A DNA stretch of 55,617 bases from a virus, in the IMG/VR virus record IMGVR_UViG_3300024231_000789, positions 1-55,617 of that record. One strand, 5' to 3'. A program made the position numbers and the translations under genes. Shown piece after piece: positions 32,617 through 39,939 of this stretch; position 1 is the first letter of the stretch; each line of letters starts with the position of its first letter. The notes under the pieces were generated by a model. That model saw only the letters and a program-made list of their open reading frames with translations. It did not search any database and was not told the DNA's origin.

Positions 32617-33026
32617 TTTCTATTTCCTCGTAGTGCAAAATACATTCCACCTACCCATAACAGTACATGTAGGTTATCATATAAAATAACATCCATAAAA
32701 CTGTCAGGTTGGCCTACCCATATTACACCTGTCATAATACTACAAATTGTAATACCTGAAAATCTTGTTATCAAGTCTTGTAGTTCTTTTATTTTTTTAA
32801 TAATTACTGCACCGCCCACAAGCAATCCAATACCTGCGCCTATTTCACCGTACACCACAAACCACCAAACAAGTGCTGGTAGTTCCATAGATGCCGCATC
32901 ATCTGCACTGAATGGTAATTTGCTTAATCCTTGTTGAAGGAATACAATAGCTAAAGGTATTCTTAAAAGCCAATGGCTCATACAAAATTCTGGAATTCTA
33001 TCTACTACGTTTTTAATTCTTAACAT
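32613..33026 (-). CDS. DoxX-family membrane protein
   Basis: 137 residues with four hydrophobic segments. LLRIPLAIVFLQQGLSKLPF near the N-terminus is the DoxX-type motif, and VVYGEIGAGIGLLVGG follows. DoxX relatives sit in the cytoplasmic membrane and are tied to redox or thiol handling in some bacteria. The role in a phage is unclear. Confidence 0.75.
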   Translation of the reverse strand: MLRIKNVVDRIPEFCMSHWLLRIPLAIVFLQQGLSKLPFSADDAASMELPALVWWFVVYGEIGAGIGLLVGGAVIIKKIKELQDLITRFSGITICSIMTGVIWVGQPDSFMDVILYDNLHVLLWVGGMYFALRGNRN

Positions 33027-33044
33027 TTCTATTTCAAATCCTTT

Positions 33045-33107
33045 TTATTTGCCGCCCTTTTTCTTTGGGACTGGTTTTTTAAAGTATGTATGATCTGGAT
33101 CTATCAT
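33045..33107 (-). CDS. 20-residue basic peptide frame
   Basis: ATG at 33107 overlaps the preceding TAA (TAATG). Reads MIDPDHTYFKKPVPKKKGGK. Basic, no clear ribosome-binding site. It may be a translated short peptide of the DUF1127-type operon, but such a short frame may also be chance. Confidence 0.3.
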   Translation of the reverse strand: MIDPDHTYFKKPVPKKKGGK

Positions 33108-33241
33108 TAGTAACTCGGATACATTTTGTGTTTGAACTCTGAAATCTCATCAGCTTTTTTATAATAGCCTCTGTTTCTTAGTTCTCTGATTGCCATACAA
33201 TAACTTCTGTATTCCATTGCTTTAATAAATTTCTTAAACAT
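33107..33241 (-). CDS. Small DUF1127-cluster protein
   Basis: 44 residues (MFKKFIKAMEYRSYCMAIRE) with an AAGGA ribosome-binding site and 1-nt overlap of the upstream stop. The phrase AIRELRNRGYYKKADEI parallels AAEALWREGYHEEAKRL of the next gene upstream, so they share a small helical motif. Confidence 0.6.
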   Translation of the reverse strand: MFKKFIKAMEYRSYCMAIRELRNRGYYKKADEISEFKHKMYPSY

Positions 33242-33423
33242 TAATCAATCCTTGTCATTAAACGTTTTGCTTCTTCGTGGTAGCCTTCTCTCCATAGTGC
33301 TTCAGCTGCTCTTGCTCTGCCTGCTGATTCACCAATTGCCCATGCACCCATTGCAAATGCTACTAGGCCTCTACTCAGTGTCTTACCTAAATTAGATGTT
33401 CTTTTCATTACTAGCGTACCCAT
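33241..33423 (-). CDS. Small Ala/Arg-rich protein
   Basis: 60 residues, an internal start (MKRTSN) being possible. A hydrophobic segment (LVAFAMGAWAIGESAG) precedes RARAAEALWREGYHEEAKRL, the motif shared with the neighbouring frame. It begins on the previous stop (TAATG). Similar small proteins accompany DUF1127 genes in SAR11-type bacteria as far as I recall. Confidence 0.6.
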   Translation of the reverse strand: MGTLVMKRTSNLGKTLSRGLVAFAMGAWAIGESAGRARAAEALWREGYHEEAKRLMTRID

Positions 33424-33662
33424 TATACAAAACCTCTTAGATTAGCATTAGTTTCAATTACTACTTGATCAACTAGTTTAACTGGCTCTGGTTTCTTATA
33501 CGAACTATGTGCAACATGCCAAATGTCGCCACGTGCAATACCAATATCATTTAATTCATGATTGGTTAATTTATTAAGTTCTTTGATAGTAGTACGAACA
33601 GCTGCTCTGTACTCTCTATTTCTATTAAAGTTAATTAGTGATGTGATAATACTGTTAATCAT
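33423..33662 (-). CDS. DUF1127-domain protein
   Basis: 79 residues. ELNKLTNHELNDIGIARGDIWHVAH is a DUF1127 (YjiS-like) domain, a small Arg-rich module of alphaproteobacteria linked to RNA turnover and stress metabolism. It is the clearest host-like regulator in this small-gene cluster. ATG overlaps the upstream stop by 4 nt. Confidence 0.8.
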   Translation of the reverse strand: MINSIITSLINFNRNREYRAAVRTTIKELNKLTNHELNDIGIARGDIWHVAHSSYKKPEPVKLVDQVVIETNANLRGFV

Positions 33663-33847
33663 TCGTTTATTCCTTGTGTGTGTCTAGTAGGCGCCTGCCC
33701 ATTATTTTCCAACATATAGTTGTAAGCAAACTGCCAATCGTTTGCATATTCTGTTTTTGCCCATGTAAGTAAATCTTTTCTATAACCGGAAGACATCTTG
33801 CCGCCGCCAAAAAGACTTGTGAAGGCACCAAATACGTTTAGTGTCAT
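33659..33847 (-). CDS. Small DUF1127-cluster protein
   Basis: 62 residues from the ATG at 33847 (MTLNVFGAFTSLFGGGKMSS), chosen for its GGAG ribosome-binding site; a longer frame to 33904 has none. YRKDLLTWAKTEYANDWQFA is a helical stretch of a type met in SAR11-like genomes. First gene of the four-gene cluster. Confidence 0.6.
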   Translation of the reverse strand: MTLNVFGAFTSLFGGGKMSSGYRKDLLTWAKTEYANDWQFAYNYMLENNGQAPTRHTQGINE

Positions 33848-34001
33848 TTTATTTCTCCATTTGTTCGGATGCTTGAGGAATAGCAATACCCCGTGTCTAT
33901 CCACGGCGCCGCTCTTTTTACGGATGAGTTATCCGCTTGTCTTTCCAAGTGCCACTCATTTTTTCTAAGCTGAGGTCGCTTTGTTTACAAATCTATTTAT
34001 A
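33848..34001 (-). promoter_or_regulatory. Late promoter and ~145-nt leader of the DUF1127 cluster
   Basis: TATAAATA at 34001-33994, then a leader of about 145 nt before the first ATG. The leader includes a 13-codon frame (MSGTWKDKRITHP) and GC-rich self-complementary stretches around 33899-33911 (ggcgccg). Long for this phage, so it could hold a small RNA or leader-peptide control. This accounts for the gene-free stretch. Confidence 0.55.
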
Positions 34002-34087
34002 GCGCAAATCACAAGATCACGACTGCACGACCGTAAAAAACGATATGCATCTACTGCATACCTATTGCATACCTATTACTCGTGAAA

Positions 34088-34114
34088 AGACAGTGACATT
34101 AAGTGCCACTGTCT
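34088..34114 (-). terminator. Rho-independent terminator after hsp20
   Basis: Stem AGACAGTG/CACTGTCT with an 11-nt loop, followed on the minus strand by TTTTC. It lies 10 nt past the hsp20 stop. Confidence 0.8.
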
Positions 34115-34123
34115 AAATTAATT

Positions 34124-34552
34124 TTACTTGATTTCGATTGCTCGAGGCTGCTTCTCTTCTGGTACGATACGCTCTAGTTCAATATAAAGCATTCCGTTTT
34201 CCATTTGCGCACCATTTACTACCACATCATCAGATAGTGTCCATACTCTACGGAATTTACGTTGTGCAATACCTTTGTGAAGCCATTTGGTTGATTCTGT
34301 ATCAATTTCTTCTGGGCTGTGCGCAATTGTAAGTTGACCGTTTTCTGTTGTAATGTCTAGGTCTTCTTTACGAACACCTGCTAGTGCAATTTCAATTTGG
34401 AAGTTGTTGCCTTCTTGGCGGATATTATAAGGCGGATAACCTGTGCTTGCCGCATTACCGTCTACATAACGGAACATATCTTCAAAAATTTTATCAAAAC
34501 CTACAGCATATGGTGTAAGTTTATTCAGGTCGAGTGTTGTTAGTCTTGTCAT
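34124..34552 (-). CDS. Hsp20 / alpha-crystallin small chaperone
   Basis: 142 residues with a full alpha-crystallin domain: YNIRQEGNNFQIEIALAGV, RKEDLDITTENGQLTIAHS, and RRVWTLSDDVVVNGAQMENG. It ends IVPEEKQPRAIEIK, the family C-terminus. Holds unfolding proteins for the DnaK or Clp systems. Common in marine T4-like phages. AAAGGAGA ribosome-binding site; terminator after the stop. Confidence 0.92.
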   Translation of the reverse strand: MTRLTTLDLNKLTPYAVGFDKIFEDMFRYVDGNAASTGYPPYNIRQEGNNFQIEIALAGVRKEDLDITTENGQLTIAHSPEEIDTESTKWLHKGIAQRKFRRVWTLSDDVVVNGAQMENGMLYIELERIVPEEKQPRAIEIK

Positions 34553-34614
34553 AATTTATCTCCTTTTAAGCAAGATTAGTATTGAGACCCTTTAGGCGTC
34601 TCAGTTGTTAGTGA

Positions 34615-35397
34615 CTAAAAGAACCTTTTTACCTTTACATTCTTAGGTATAGGAGTGCCGTCACGTTTTGCACTCTTAGGCCCAAAATCAAATACATCGT
34701 CGATAGGAAAAGTTCTTATATCTTCACTTTTTATATCCAAGTACGGCTTTGTATCTAAGTTTGTTTCGTCTTCGTGGGCTACAAGATATTCTAGATCTCT
34801 TGTTTGGTACCATGCCAGACTTTCATCTGGATATCCAACCCCCACGACAATAATTGGCTCATAGCGAGGAATATCTTCATACCCTAGCCATTTTCTCCAT
34901 TCATCTGGATTAGCATCACCATTATGCATAGTATTTTGACTATATCCAGTGCGTAGTCCCATCATATTTGCTGCTAGAACCATTTGTCCTGAGCTAATGC
35001 CTACTGATTTTTGTTGGGTCTTTCCAAATTCTTCATCAAATAATTCATTAATGCCAGGACCAGATTCGTCTGCTGCCCAAATATCTTTATGTAAATCTTC
35101 CGGTGGTGTTTTACCGTAGATAAAGATACATGGTGCATGAACTTGTGTGTTGTGCATTGCACTATTTGTTTTTTTCCAATGATACCCCCATGTAAATCTC
35201 GCTGCATGTTCTTTAAGCATATCTTCGTTTGTAATTACTGTGAGATTAAAATCAACCTCATTTTGTTTGCTCGGTGCGTTGACTGCTATTTCTGTTAAAA
35301 AATCAATAGTCTCTTGGTCCACTTTTTTGTCTGACCAGTTGCGTTGTGCTTTGCGACTTTGGTGCATAGCTTTTAATATAAAATCTTTATCTATCAT
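34615..35397 (-). CDS. Nitroreductase-family protein
   Basis: About 260 residues from the ATG at 35397 (MIDKDFILKAMHQSRKAQRN). That start is preferred because GATAAATA ends exactly 5 nt before it; the longer frame to 35424 overlaps guaC. FMN-binding blocks VNAPSKQNEVDF and SVGISSGQMVLAANMMGLRTGYSQ are visible. Might alter host redox or cofactor pools. The hydride acceptor is unknown. Confidence 0.75.
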   Translation of the reverse strand: MIDKDFILKAMHQSRKAQRNWSDKKVDQETIDFLTEIAVNAPSKQNEVDFNLTVITNEDMLKEHAARFTWGYHWKKTNSAMHNTQVHAPCIFIYGKTPPEDLHKDIWAADESGPGINELFDEEFGKTQQKSVGISSGQMVLAANMMGLRTGYSQNTMHNGDANPDEWRKWLGYEDIPRYEPIIVVGVGYPDESLAWYQTRDLEYLVAHEDETNLDTKPYLDIKSEDIRTFPIDDVFDFGPKSAKRDGTPIPKNVKVKRFF

Positions 35398-35402
35398 ACT
35401 TC

Positions 35403-35410
35403 TATTTATC
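35403..35410 (-). promoter_or_regulatory. Late promoter variant GATAAATA, leaderless spacing
   Basis: GATAAATA-GAAGT-ATG before the nitroreductase start; no Shine-Dalgarno. Confidence 0.55.
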
Positions 35411-35413
35411 TTA

Positions 35414-36595
35414 TTAATTGCCAATCGTTGATGATTCGTAAACTGGATTATGTGTTTGTGTACATCTTACAAACGTTGTACATTTGCTAAGTTGTTTCAG
35501 CTTCAATGCACCTGCATATGTGCATGTTGAGCGAATGCCTCCTAGGATATTCTGTATTGTGTTTTCAACTTCTCCTCGATAAGGCACTAACACTGTACGA
35601 CCCTCACTTGAACGATAGTTTTTTAATCCACCAAAATGCTTATCGTTTGCACTTTCACTACTCATGCCGTAGAACTGCACATAACGTTTTTCTTTTACTT
35701 TACGTTTATGGTTACTTAAATGATCACCAACTTCGTATTCTAATTCATCTGTTTCGTAATATCTTTTAATTACTTCACCACCGCCTTCATTGTGCCCAGC
35801 AAGCATACCACCAAGCATAACAAAATCTGCGCCGGCTGCAAAGGCTTTAGCGACATCTCCAGGGCAAGTACACCCACCGTCAGCAATAATGTGACCACCA
35901 AGTCCGTGTGCTGCATCAGCGCATTCGATGACCGCAGATAATTGCGGATATCCCACACCAGTTTGAATCCTAGTAGTGCAAACAGACCCGGGACCAATGC
36001 CCACTTTAATAATATCAGCTCCTGCAAGAATCAATTCCTCCGTCATTTCTCCGGTAACTACGTTACCTGCTATAATTACCAGTTCTGGAAACTGGTCACG
36101 TACTGTACGTACTCTTGCTGCAAAATGATCACTATAACCATTTGCAATATCCATACATACGTATTTTAAATTACCTCCAGCAGCTTTCTGAACATTAATT
36201 AACTTATAAAAGTCAGTATCACTTGTACCAATACTCATAGCAACATTGGCTGTACGCCCTGGATTTGCACTATTAAAATATTCTACAAGTTGCTCTGCTG
36301 AGTATGTTTTTACAAGACATGTAAAAATCTGTTGGCTGGCCAAAGTGTCTGCCATTTCAAATGTACCAACACCATCCATATTACTTGCCATAATAGGAAT
36401 ACCAGTGTAATGTGGTTCTTTGTATGGGCCAGCAGGATATCCTTGTGGCAATACATCAGTTGCTACAGCTGGTTCGTAATTGCGAAAGGTAAATTTACGT
36501 TCAAGACGTACTTGCTTTCGTGAACCTAGTGTACTACGTTTAGGACGTATTAATACATCCTTATAGTCTAGTTTTACATCTTGATCTATTCTCAT
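35414..36595 (-). CDS. guaC: GMP reductase (IMPDH/GMPR family)
   Basis: About 393 residues from the ATG at 36595 ([21 protein letters not shown]), which overlaps the upstream stop by 4 nt. The active-site loop [20 protein letters not shown] carries the catalytic Cys, and [18 protein letters not shown] and MLGGMLAGH match E. coli GuaC rather than IMPDH; no CBS domains are inserted. It reduces GMP to IMP, steering guanine into adenine nucleotides, useful to an AT-rich phage. Part of an eight-gene overlapping operon. Confidence 0.9.
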   Translation of the reverse strand: MRIDQDVKLDYKDVLIRPKRSTLGSRKQVRLERKFTFRNYEPAVATDVLPQGYPAGPYKEPHYTGIPIMASNMDGVGTFEMADTLASQQIFTCLVKTYSAEQLVEYFNSANPGRTANVAMSIGTSDTDFYKLINVQKAAGGNLKYVCMDIANGYSDHFAARVRTVRDQFPELVIIAGNVVTGEMTEELILAGADIIKVGIGPGSVCTTRIQTGVGYPQLSAVIECADAAHGLGGHIIADGGCTCPGDVAKAFAAGADFVMLGGMLAGHNEGGGEVIKRYYETDELEYEVGDHLSNHKRKVKEKRYVQFYGMSSESANDKHFGGLKNYRSSEGRTVLVPYRGEVENTIQNILGGIRSTCTYAGALKLKQLSKCTTFVRCTQTHNPVYESSTIGN

Positions 36596-37131
36596 TTTAT
36601 TGTCAATCCTAATTTTTGTAACGACTGTTGTACACAAATAGCTTGTGCTTTACAATCTTCAAGTGCATTGTGTGCATCAAATTTTAATTCTTTTCTTGGG
36701 TCACTGGGCATAATTTGAAATAATGTTCTGCTATCTCTAATTTTCCAGAAGGGCCAAGGATAGTGATGATCATATTGCCTAAACATATTCTCTAATATAA
36801 CAATATCAAATGCCGGCCCTTGTGCCCAGATACAGTCTACATTGACACACCATTTATTAAGTGCATCTAGAACTTCCTTAACAGGTGTTCTATCTAAATC
36901 TCCTAATGCTTCTTCACGTATGTGTTTAGGCTGACGAGCCCACCAATCAAGAGTACTATCATCAGTAGTGCGGCCATTTGCCAACTGTTCATCGACATCA
37001 AACCTATGGTAGAAAAAGTCTCTACTTGGTGTACTGACATTTGGATCAAATTTACATCCTCCTATAGTCAAAGCGACTGTGTCTGGAGTGTGCCCTAAGG
37101 TCTCCAAATCAATCATTGCATGTAGTGTCAT
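36592..37131 (-). CDS. 3'-5' exonuclease (DexA/Rv2179c-like)
   Basis: 179 residues. DEDD exonuclease fold: MIDLETLG (D8, E10), [19 protein letters not shown] and [12 protein letters not shown] (C-terminal Asp). The closest general match is T4 DexA or the Rv2179c-like exoribonucleases. Could degrade host nucleic acid or trim RNA. Starts at the guaC neighbour's stop; overlap ATGA. Confidence 0.8.
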   Translation of the reverse strand: MTLHAMIDLETLGHTPDTVALTIGGCKFDPNVSTPSRDFFYHRFDVDEQLANGRTTDDSTLDWWARQPKHIREEALGDLDRTPVKEVLDALNKWCVNVDCIWAQGPAFDIVILENMFRQYDHHYPWPFWKIRDSRTLFQIMPSDPRKELKFDAHNALEDCKAQAICVQQSLQKLGLTIK

Positions 37132-37548
37132 TTATTTCCTCTGTTCACAAACTCTATTTCTAAGATCTGTACTACTAAATCTATGATTACGACTGTTGAA
37201 ATATAAATCTATTCCTAACTTACGACATTCATTTTTACCAGTAAAGTCTTTTCTTTTATATTCTTCACCAAGTATTCTAACATCAATATCATACATTGTC
37301 AAGATATCAATTAGGTCTGCTTCAGTATTATATGGAATAATTTCGTCAACATATTTTACTGCTTTAAGCTGAGTGTATCTCTCTACAATTGTCTGTATAG
37401 GAGGATTTTTGCTTGTGGGACGATCCAAACTAGGATCCATTTGCAAGGCACAAATTAAATAATCGCATTGTGATTTGGCTTCACGCAACATTTGTATATG
37501 TCCTGCGTGTAATAAATCAAATGCAGATGCAGTAAATCCCACTGTCAT
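37132..37548 (-). CDS. Cytidylyltransferase-like nucleotidyl transferase
   Basis: 138 residues. Nucleotidyl transferase core with HxGH (FDLLHAGHI, H14 and H17) and SSTDLRNRV (ISSTxxR-type motif). Similar to glycerol-3-phosphate cytidylyltransferase or FAD synthetase families. Product unknown; could activate an alcohol phosphate for surface or virion modification. Confidence 0.8.
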   Translation of the reverse strand: MTVGFTASAFDLLHAGHIQMLREAKSQCDYLICALQMDPSLDRPTSKNPPIQTIVERYTQLKAVKYVDEIIPYNTEADLIDILTMYDIDVRILGEEYKRKDFTGKNECRKLGIDLYFNSRNHRFSSTDLRNRVCEQRK

Positions 37549-37778
37549 TTTTTAGAGAACTTTACTACATTATGAATAAATGTTACTTTATTCTTTTTAT
37601 AATGATCTGCCAACTTTTTACAGGATGCCTTTTCCTTCATTGCCATAACAACTAACTCATCTGTGAGTTTATCATTATCACATGGATCATATGTATTACG
37701 ATTAGTGTTAGCAAAAATAGTCTTACCTATTTTTTCATCACTCGTAAATGCTGTCCAAGTTGGTCGAAACTTTTTCAT
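37545..37778 (-). CDS. Small basic protein between ClpS and cytidylyltransferase
   Basis: 77 residues, Lys-rich (KEKASCKKLADHYKKNKVTF), with one or two Cys. ATGA overlaps on both sides. No family is recognised. Its link to clpS by translational coupling is the only clue. Confidence 0.65.
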   Translation of the reverse strand: MKKFRPTWTAFTSDEKIGKTIFANTNRNTYDPCDNDKLTDELVVMAMKEKASCKKLADHYKKNKVTFIHNVVKFSKK

Positions 37779-38077
37779 TCAGATTCCTCTATTACTACGT
37801 CTAAAGGATATCCTGCATGTCTTGCTTCTGAAACAGTCTCTACACATTTTTGCTCTGCTACTTCGTAACTATATGTACCAGCTACTGCACGACCAGTTTC
37901 ATGTATATCTATCATAAGTTGCTCTGCATCCTCTGGAGTTCTTTTAAAGATTGCAATTAAAATCTGTATTACAAAATCCATAGGTGTGCTATCATCATTA
38001 AGCATAACGACATGATACTTATTGGGTGTCTTTAACTTAATTGCTTCAACGGATTCTTGTTTCTGTATTTGGGTCAT
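37775..38077 (-). CDS. clpS: ClpS N-degron adaptor
   Basis: 100 residues, standard ClpS length. The N-terminal tail is short, then KYHVVMLNDDSTPMDFVIQI: the NDD and Thr/Pro positions that bind the N-terminal residue and ClpA. MIDIHETGRAVAGTYSYEVAEQK holds the conserved His. ClpS delivers N-end rule substrates to ClpAP. Its presence with a phage ClpA implies regulated N-degron proteolysis. ATGA overlap with rpsU. Confidence 0.93.
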   Translation of the reverse strand: MTQIQKQESVEAIKLKTPNKYHVVMLNDDSTPMDFVIQILIAIFKRTPEDAEQLMIDIHETGRAVAGTYSYEVAEQKCVETVSEARHAGYPLDVVIEESE

Positions 38078-38307
38078 CTATTATCTTCTTTTGCAATGCG
38101 GCGTTTATGTCTAGCGCGGCTTGCCGCTTCTGCCTGCAGACGTTTTTCTGTTTTACTCACAAAATGCTTCTTATTGCGAATCTCTTGCATAATTCCATCA
38201 TTCATAAGTTTCTTTTTTAATTTTCTCATGGCTTGGTCTACATTATTATCACGTACTTTGATAAAAAACCCTCCATGTTCATTTCTTAAATGTTTATTGT
38301 TTGCCAT
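38074..38307 (-). CDS. rpsU: Ribosomal protein S21
   Basis: 77 residues. FIKVRDNNVDQAMRKLKKKL is the S21 start, then NDGIMQEIRNKKHFVSKTEK and a basic helical tail RARHKRRIAKEDNR. S21 sits at the small-subunit platform near the anti-Shine-Dalgarno. Phage S21 homologues are known in marine phages and may retune which mRNAs start. Sits between clpX and clpS in the operon. Confidence 0.93.
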   Translation of the reverse strand: MANNKHLRNEHGGFFIKVRDNNVDQAMRKLKKKLMNDGIMQEIRNKKHFVSKTEKRLQAEAASRARHKRRIAKEDNR

Positions 38308-38315
38308 TTCTCTCT

Positions 38316-39503
38316 CTATTTAATTAAATGTGGCATCTTGCCATTAATAATTGTTTCTTTATTTACTAAAATTTTTTTAATACCTTTTTCAGATAAGTCT
38401 GAAGATTCATATTGTAATTCTAATAATGCTTGGTCGAGAATCTTTCTTAATCCTCTTGCACCTAGCTTCTGCTCAATTGATATGTCTGCTACAGCATTCA
38501 AAGATGCTTTGTCAAATTCTATATTTAAACTGTCCATACCAAACAGCTCTTTATATTGTTGTATGATATTATTCTTTGGTTCGGTTAATATCCTTACAAG
38601 GTCATTTGAATCCAACTCATTTAATATATTTATACTAGGCAATCTACCTACAAATTCTGGTATCAATCCATACTTAACTAAGTCAATAGTTTGTAAATGA
38701 TCTCTCCAATCTAAGTCTTTATCTTTTATTTCAAGCTCTGTAAAACCAATACGGTTTTTTCCCACTCTTTGCATCACAACATCATCTAGTCCAATAAATG
38801 CGCCCCCAACTATGAAAAGAACTTCACTTGTATCTATATCTACTTTTTCTGGCAACTGACCTGGTTTATTAGGAACAGTTATAACAGTGCCTTCCATAAG
38901 TTTTAAAAGACTTTGTTGCACACCCTCACCACTGACGTCTCTACTTAAACTGACATAGTCATTACGTTTGGCTTTTTTATCAATCTCATCTACATATATT
39001 ATTCCTGTGTGTGCTTTATCTAAATCATAGTCAGCTTCTTGTAATAGTCTATGTACTAATACTTCTGCATCGTCACCTGCATAACCACTTTCAGTAATAG
39101 TAGTAGCATCCGTAATCACAAAAGGAACATTTAAATGATCTGCCAATGTTTGTGCAATTAGCGTTTTTCCTGTGCCTGTTGGGCCTATCATTAAAACATT
39201 ACTCTTGCCTAATTTTACATCACTTGTATAATTTAGTCTCTTATAATGATTAGATACTGCTACACTAATAGACTTTTTTGTCCTCTCCTGACTTATTACA
39301 TAATCGTTTAATACACTGTGTAAATTTTTAGGATTAATTAAACTAGGAAGAGGCTTTTCTTTATAACTCTTATCATCCTGTACTATTTCACTACAAAGCA
39401 CGACACAACTATCACAGATATGAGTGTTATCATTACCTGCTAATAGCTTTTTGACTTTTGTGCTATCTTTGCCGCAAAAATTACAGATGGGAGTTTTAAT
39501 CAT
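38316..39503 (-). CDS. clpX: ClpX AAA+ unfoldase
   Basis: 395 residues. The N-terminal zinc domain has C7, C10, C30, C33. Walker A GPTGTGKT (107-114), Walker B VDEID (171-175), pore-1 loop GYAG (140-143) where bacterial ClpX has GYVG, and IGF (252-254) in RIGFTELE, which docks ClpP. GLIPEFVGRLPSINIL and ARGLRKILDQALLELQYE complete the C-domain. Should recognise C-terminal LAA, thus phage tmRNA-tagged products, and work with phage or host ClpP. ATG overlaps the previous gene's stop by 8 nt (ATGATTAA). Confidence 0.95.
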   Translation of the reverse strand: MIKTPICNFCGKDSTKVKKLLAGNDNTHICDSCVVLCSEIVQDDKSYKEKPLPSLINPKNLHSVLNDYVISQERTKKSISVAVSNHYKRLNYTSDVKLGKSNVLMIGPTGTGKTLIAQTLADHLNVPFVITDATTITESGYAGDDAEVLVHRLLQEADYDLDKAHTGIIYVDEIDKKAKRNDYVSLSRDVSGEGVQQSLLKLMEGTVITVPNKPGQLPEKVDIDTSEVLFIVGGAFIGLDDVVMQRVGKNRIGFTELEIKDKDLDWRDHLQTIDLVKYGLIPEFVGRLPSINILNELDSNDLVRILTEPKNNIIQQYKELFGMDSLNIEFDKASLNAVADISIEQKLGARGLRKILDQALLELQYESSDLSEKGIKKILVNKETIINGKMPHLIK

Positions 39504-39939
39504 TTACTAGTCCTGGCATGGTCTCTATTTGAAGATACTGGTCTAACTGAACAATGCTAGAGAATATTAAGTATTTACTCTTGGCATTTATAAGCCTTAT
39601 TAAGTCTCTTTTTTTCTGCTTTAGGCTAACAAAAATTACAATATGGCTTTCATCTACTGATTTTAATAAGGCGGATGTGATATCTTCCACCTTGCAGGTA
39701 TCAAGATCAACTACCATAAATTCACAACTAGTACTCACGTGAAATAACCAAGCAAGGTTTCCACTTGTTGTATTTTTTTGCACATTAAATACGATGCTTG
39801 ACATAATATACTTTTCAAATAGTAATTTAATACCATCTATAAGGTTATCATCTGTACTCACAATTAATGCATTAACGCCATTTTCTGAAAGAAAAAGGTC
39901 GGGAGGAGTTACTGTATAACTCGAATTATCATTTTTCAT
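39496..39939 (-). CDS. Hypothetical protein upstream of clpX
   Basis: 147 residues. The alternation (NALIVSTDDNLIDGI ... EFMVVDLDTCKVEDI ... SHIVIFVSLKQKKRDLI) looks like a degenerate receiver-like (CheY) fold with the central VVDLD strand. No clear phosphorylation pocket. It is coupled to clpX, so an adaptor or anti-adaptor function is possible, but this is only positional. Confidence 0.55.
   Translation of the reverse strand: MKNDNSSYTVTPPDLFLSENGVNALIVSTDDNLIDGIKLLFEKYIMSSIVFNVQKNTTSGNLAWLFHVSTSCEFMVVDLDTCKVEDITSALLKSVDESHIVIFVSLKQKKRDLIRLINAKSKYLIFSSIVQLDQYLQIETMPGLVND

Noticed and set aside
34577-34597. Possible terminator TGAGAC...GTCTCA after the nitroreductase gene
   Set aside because: The stem is short with a bulge and no T-run on the minus strand, so it was not annotated as a terminator.
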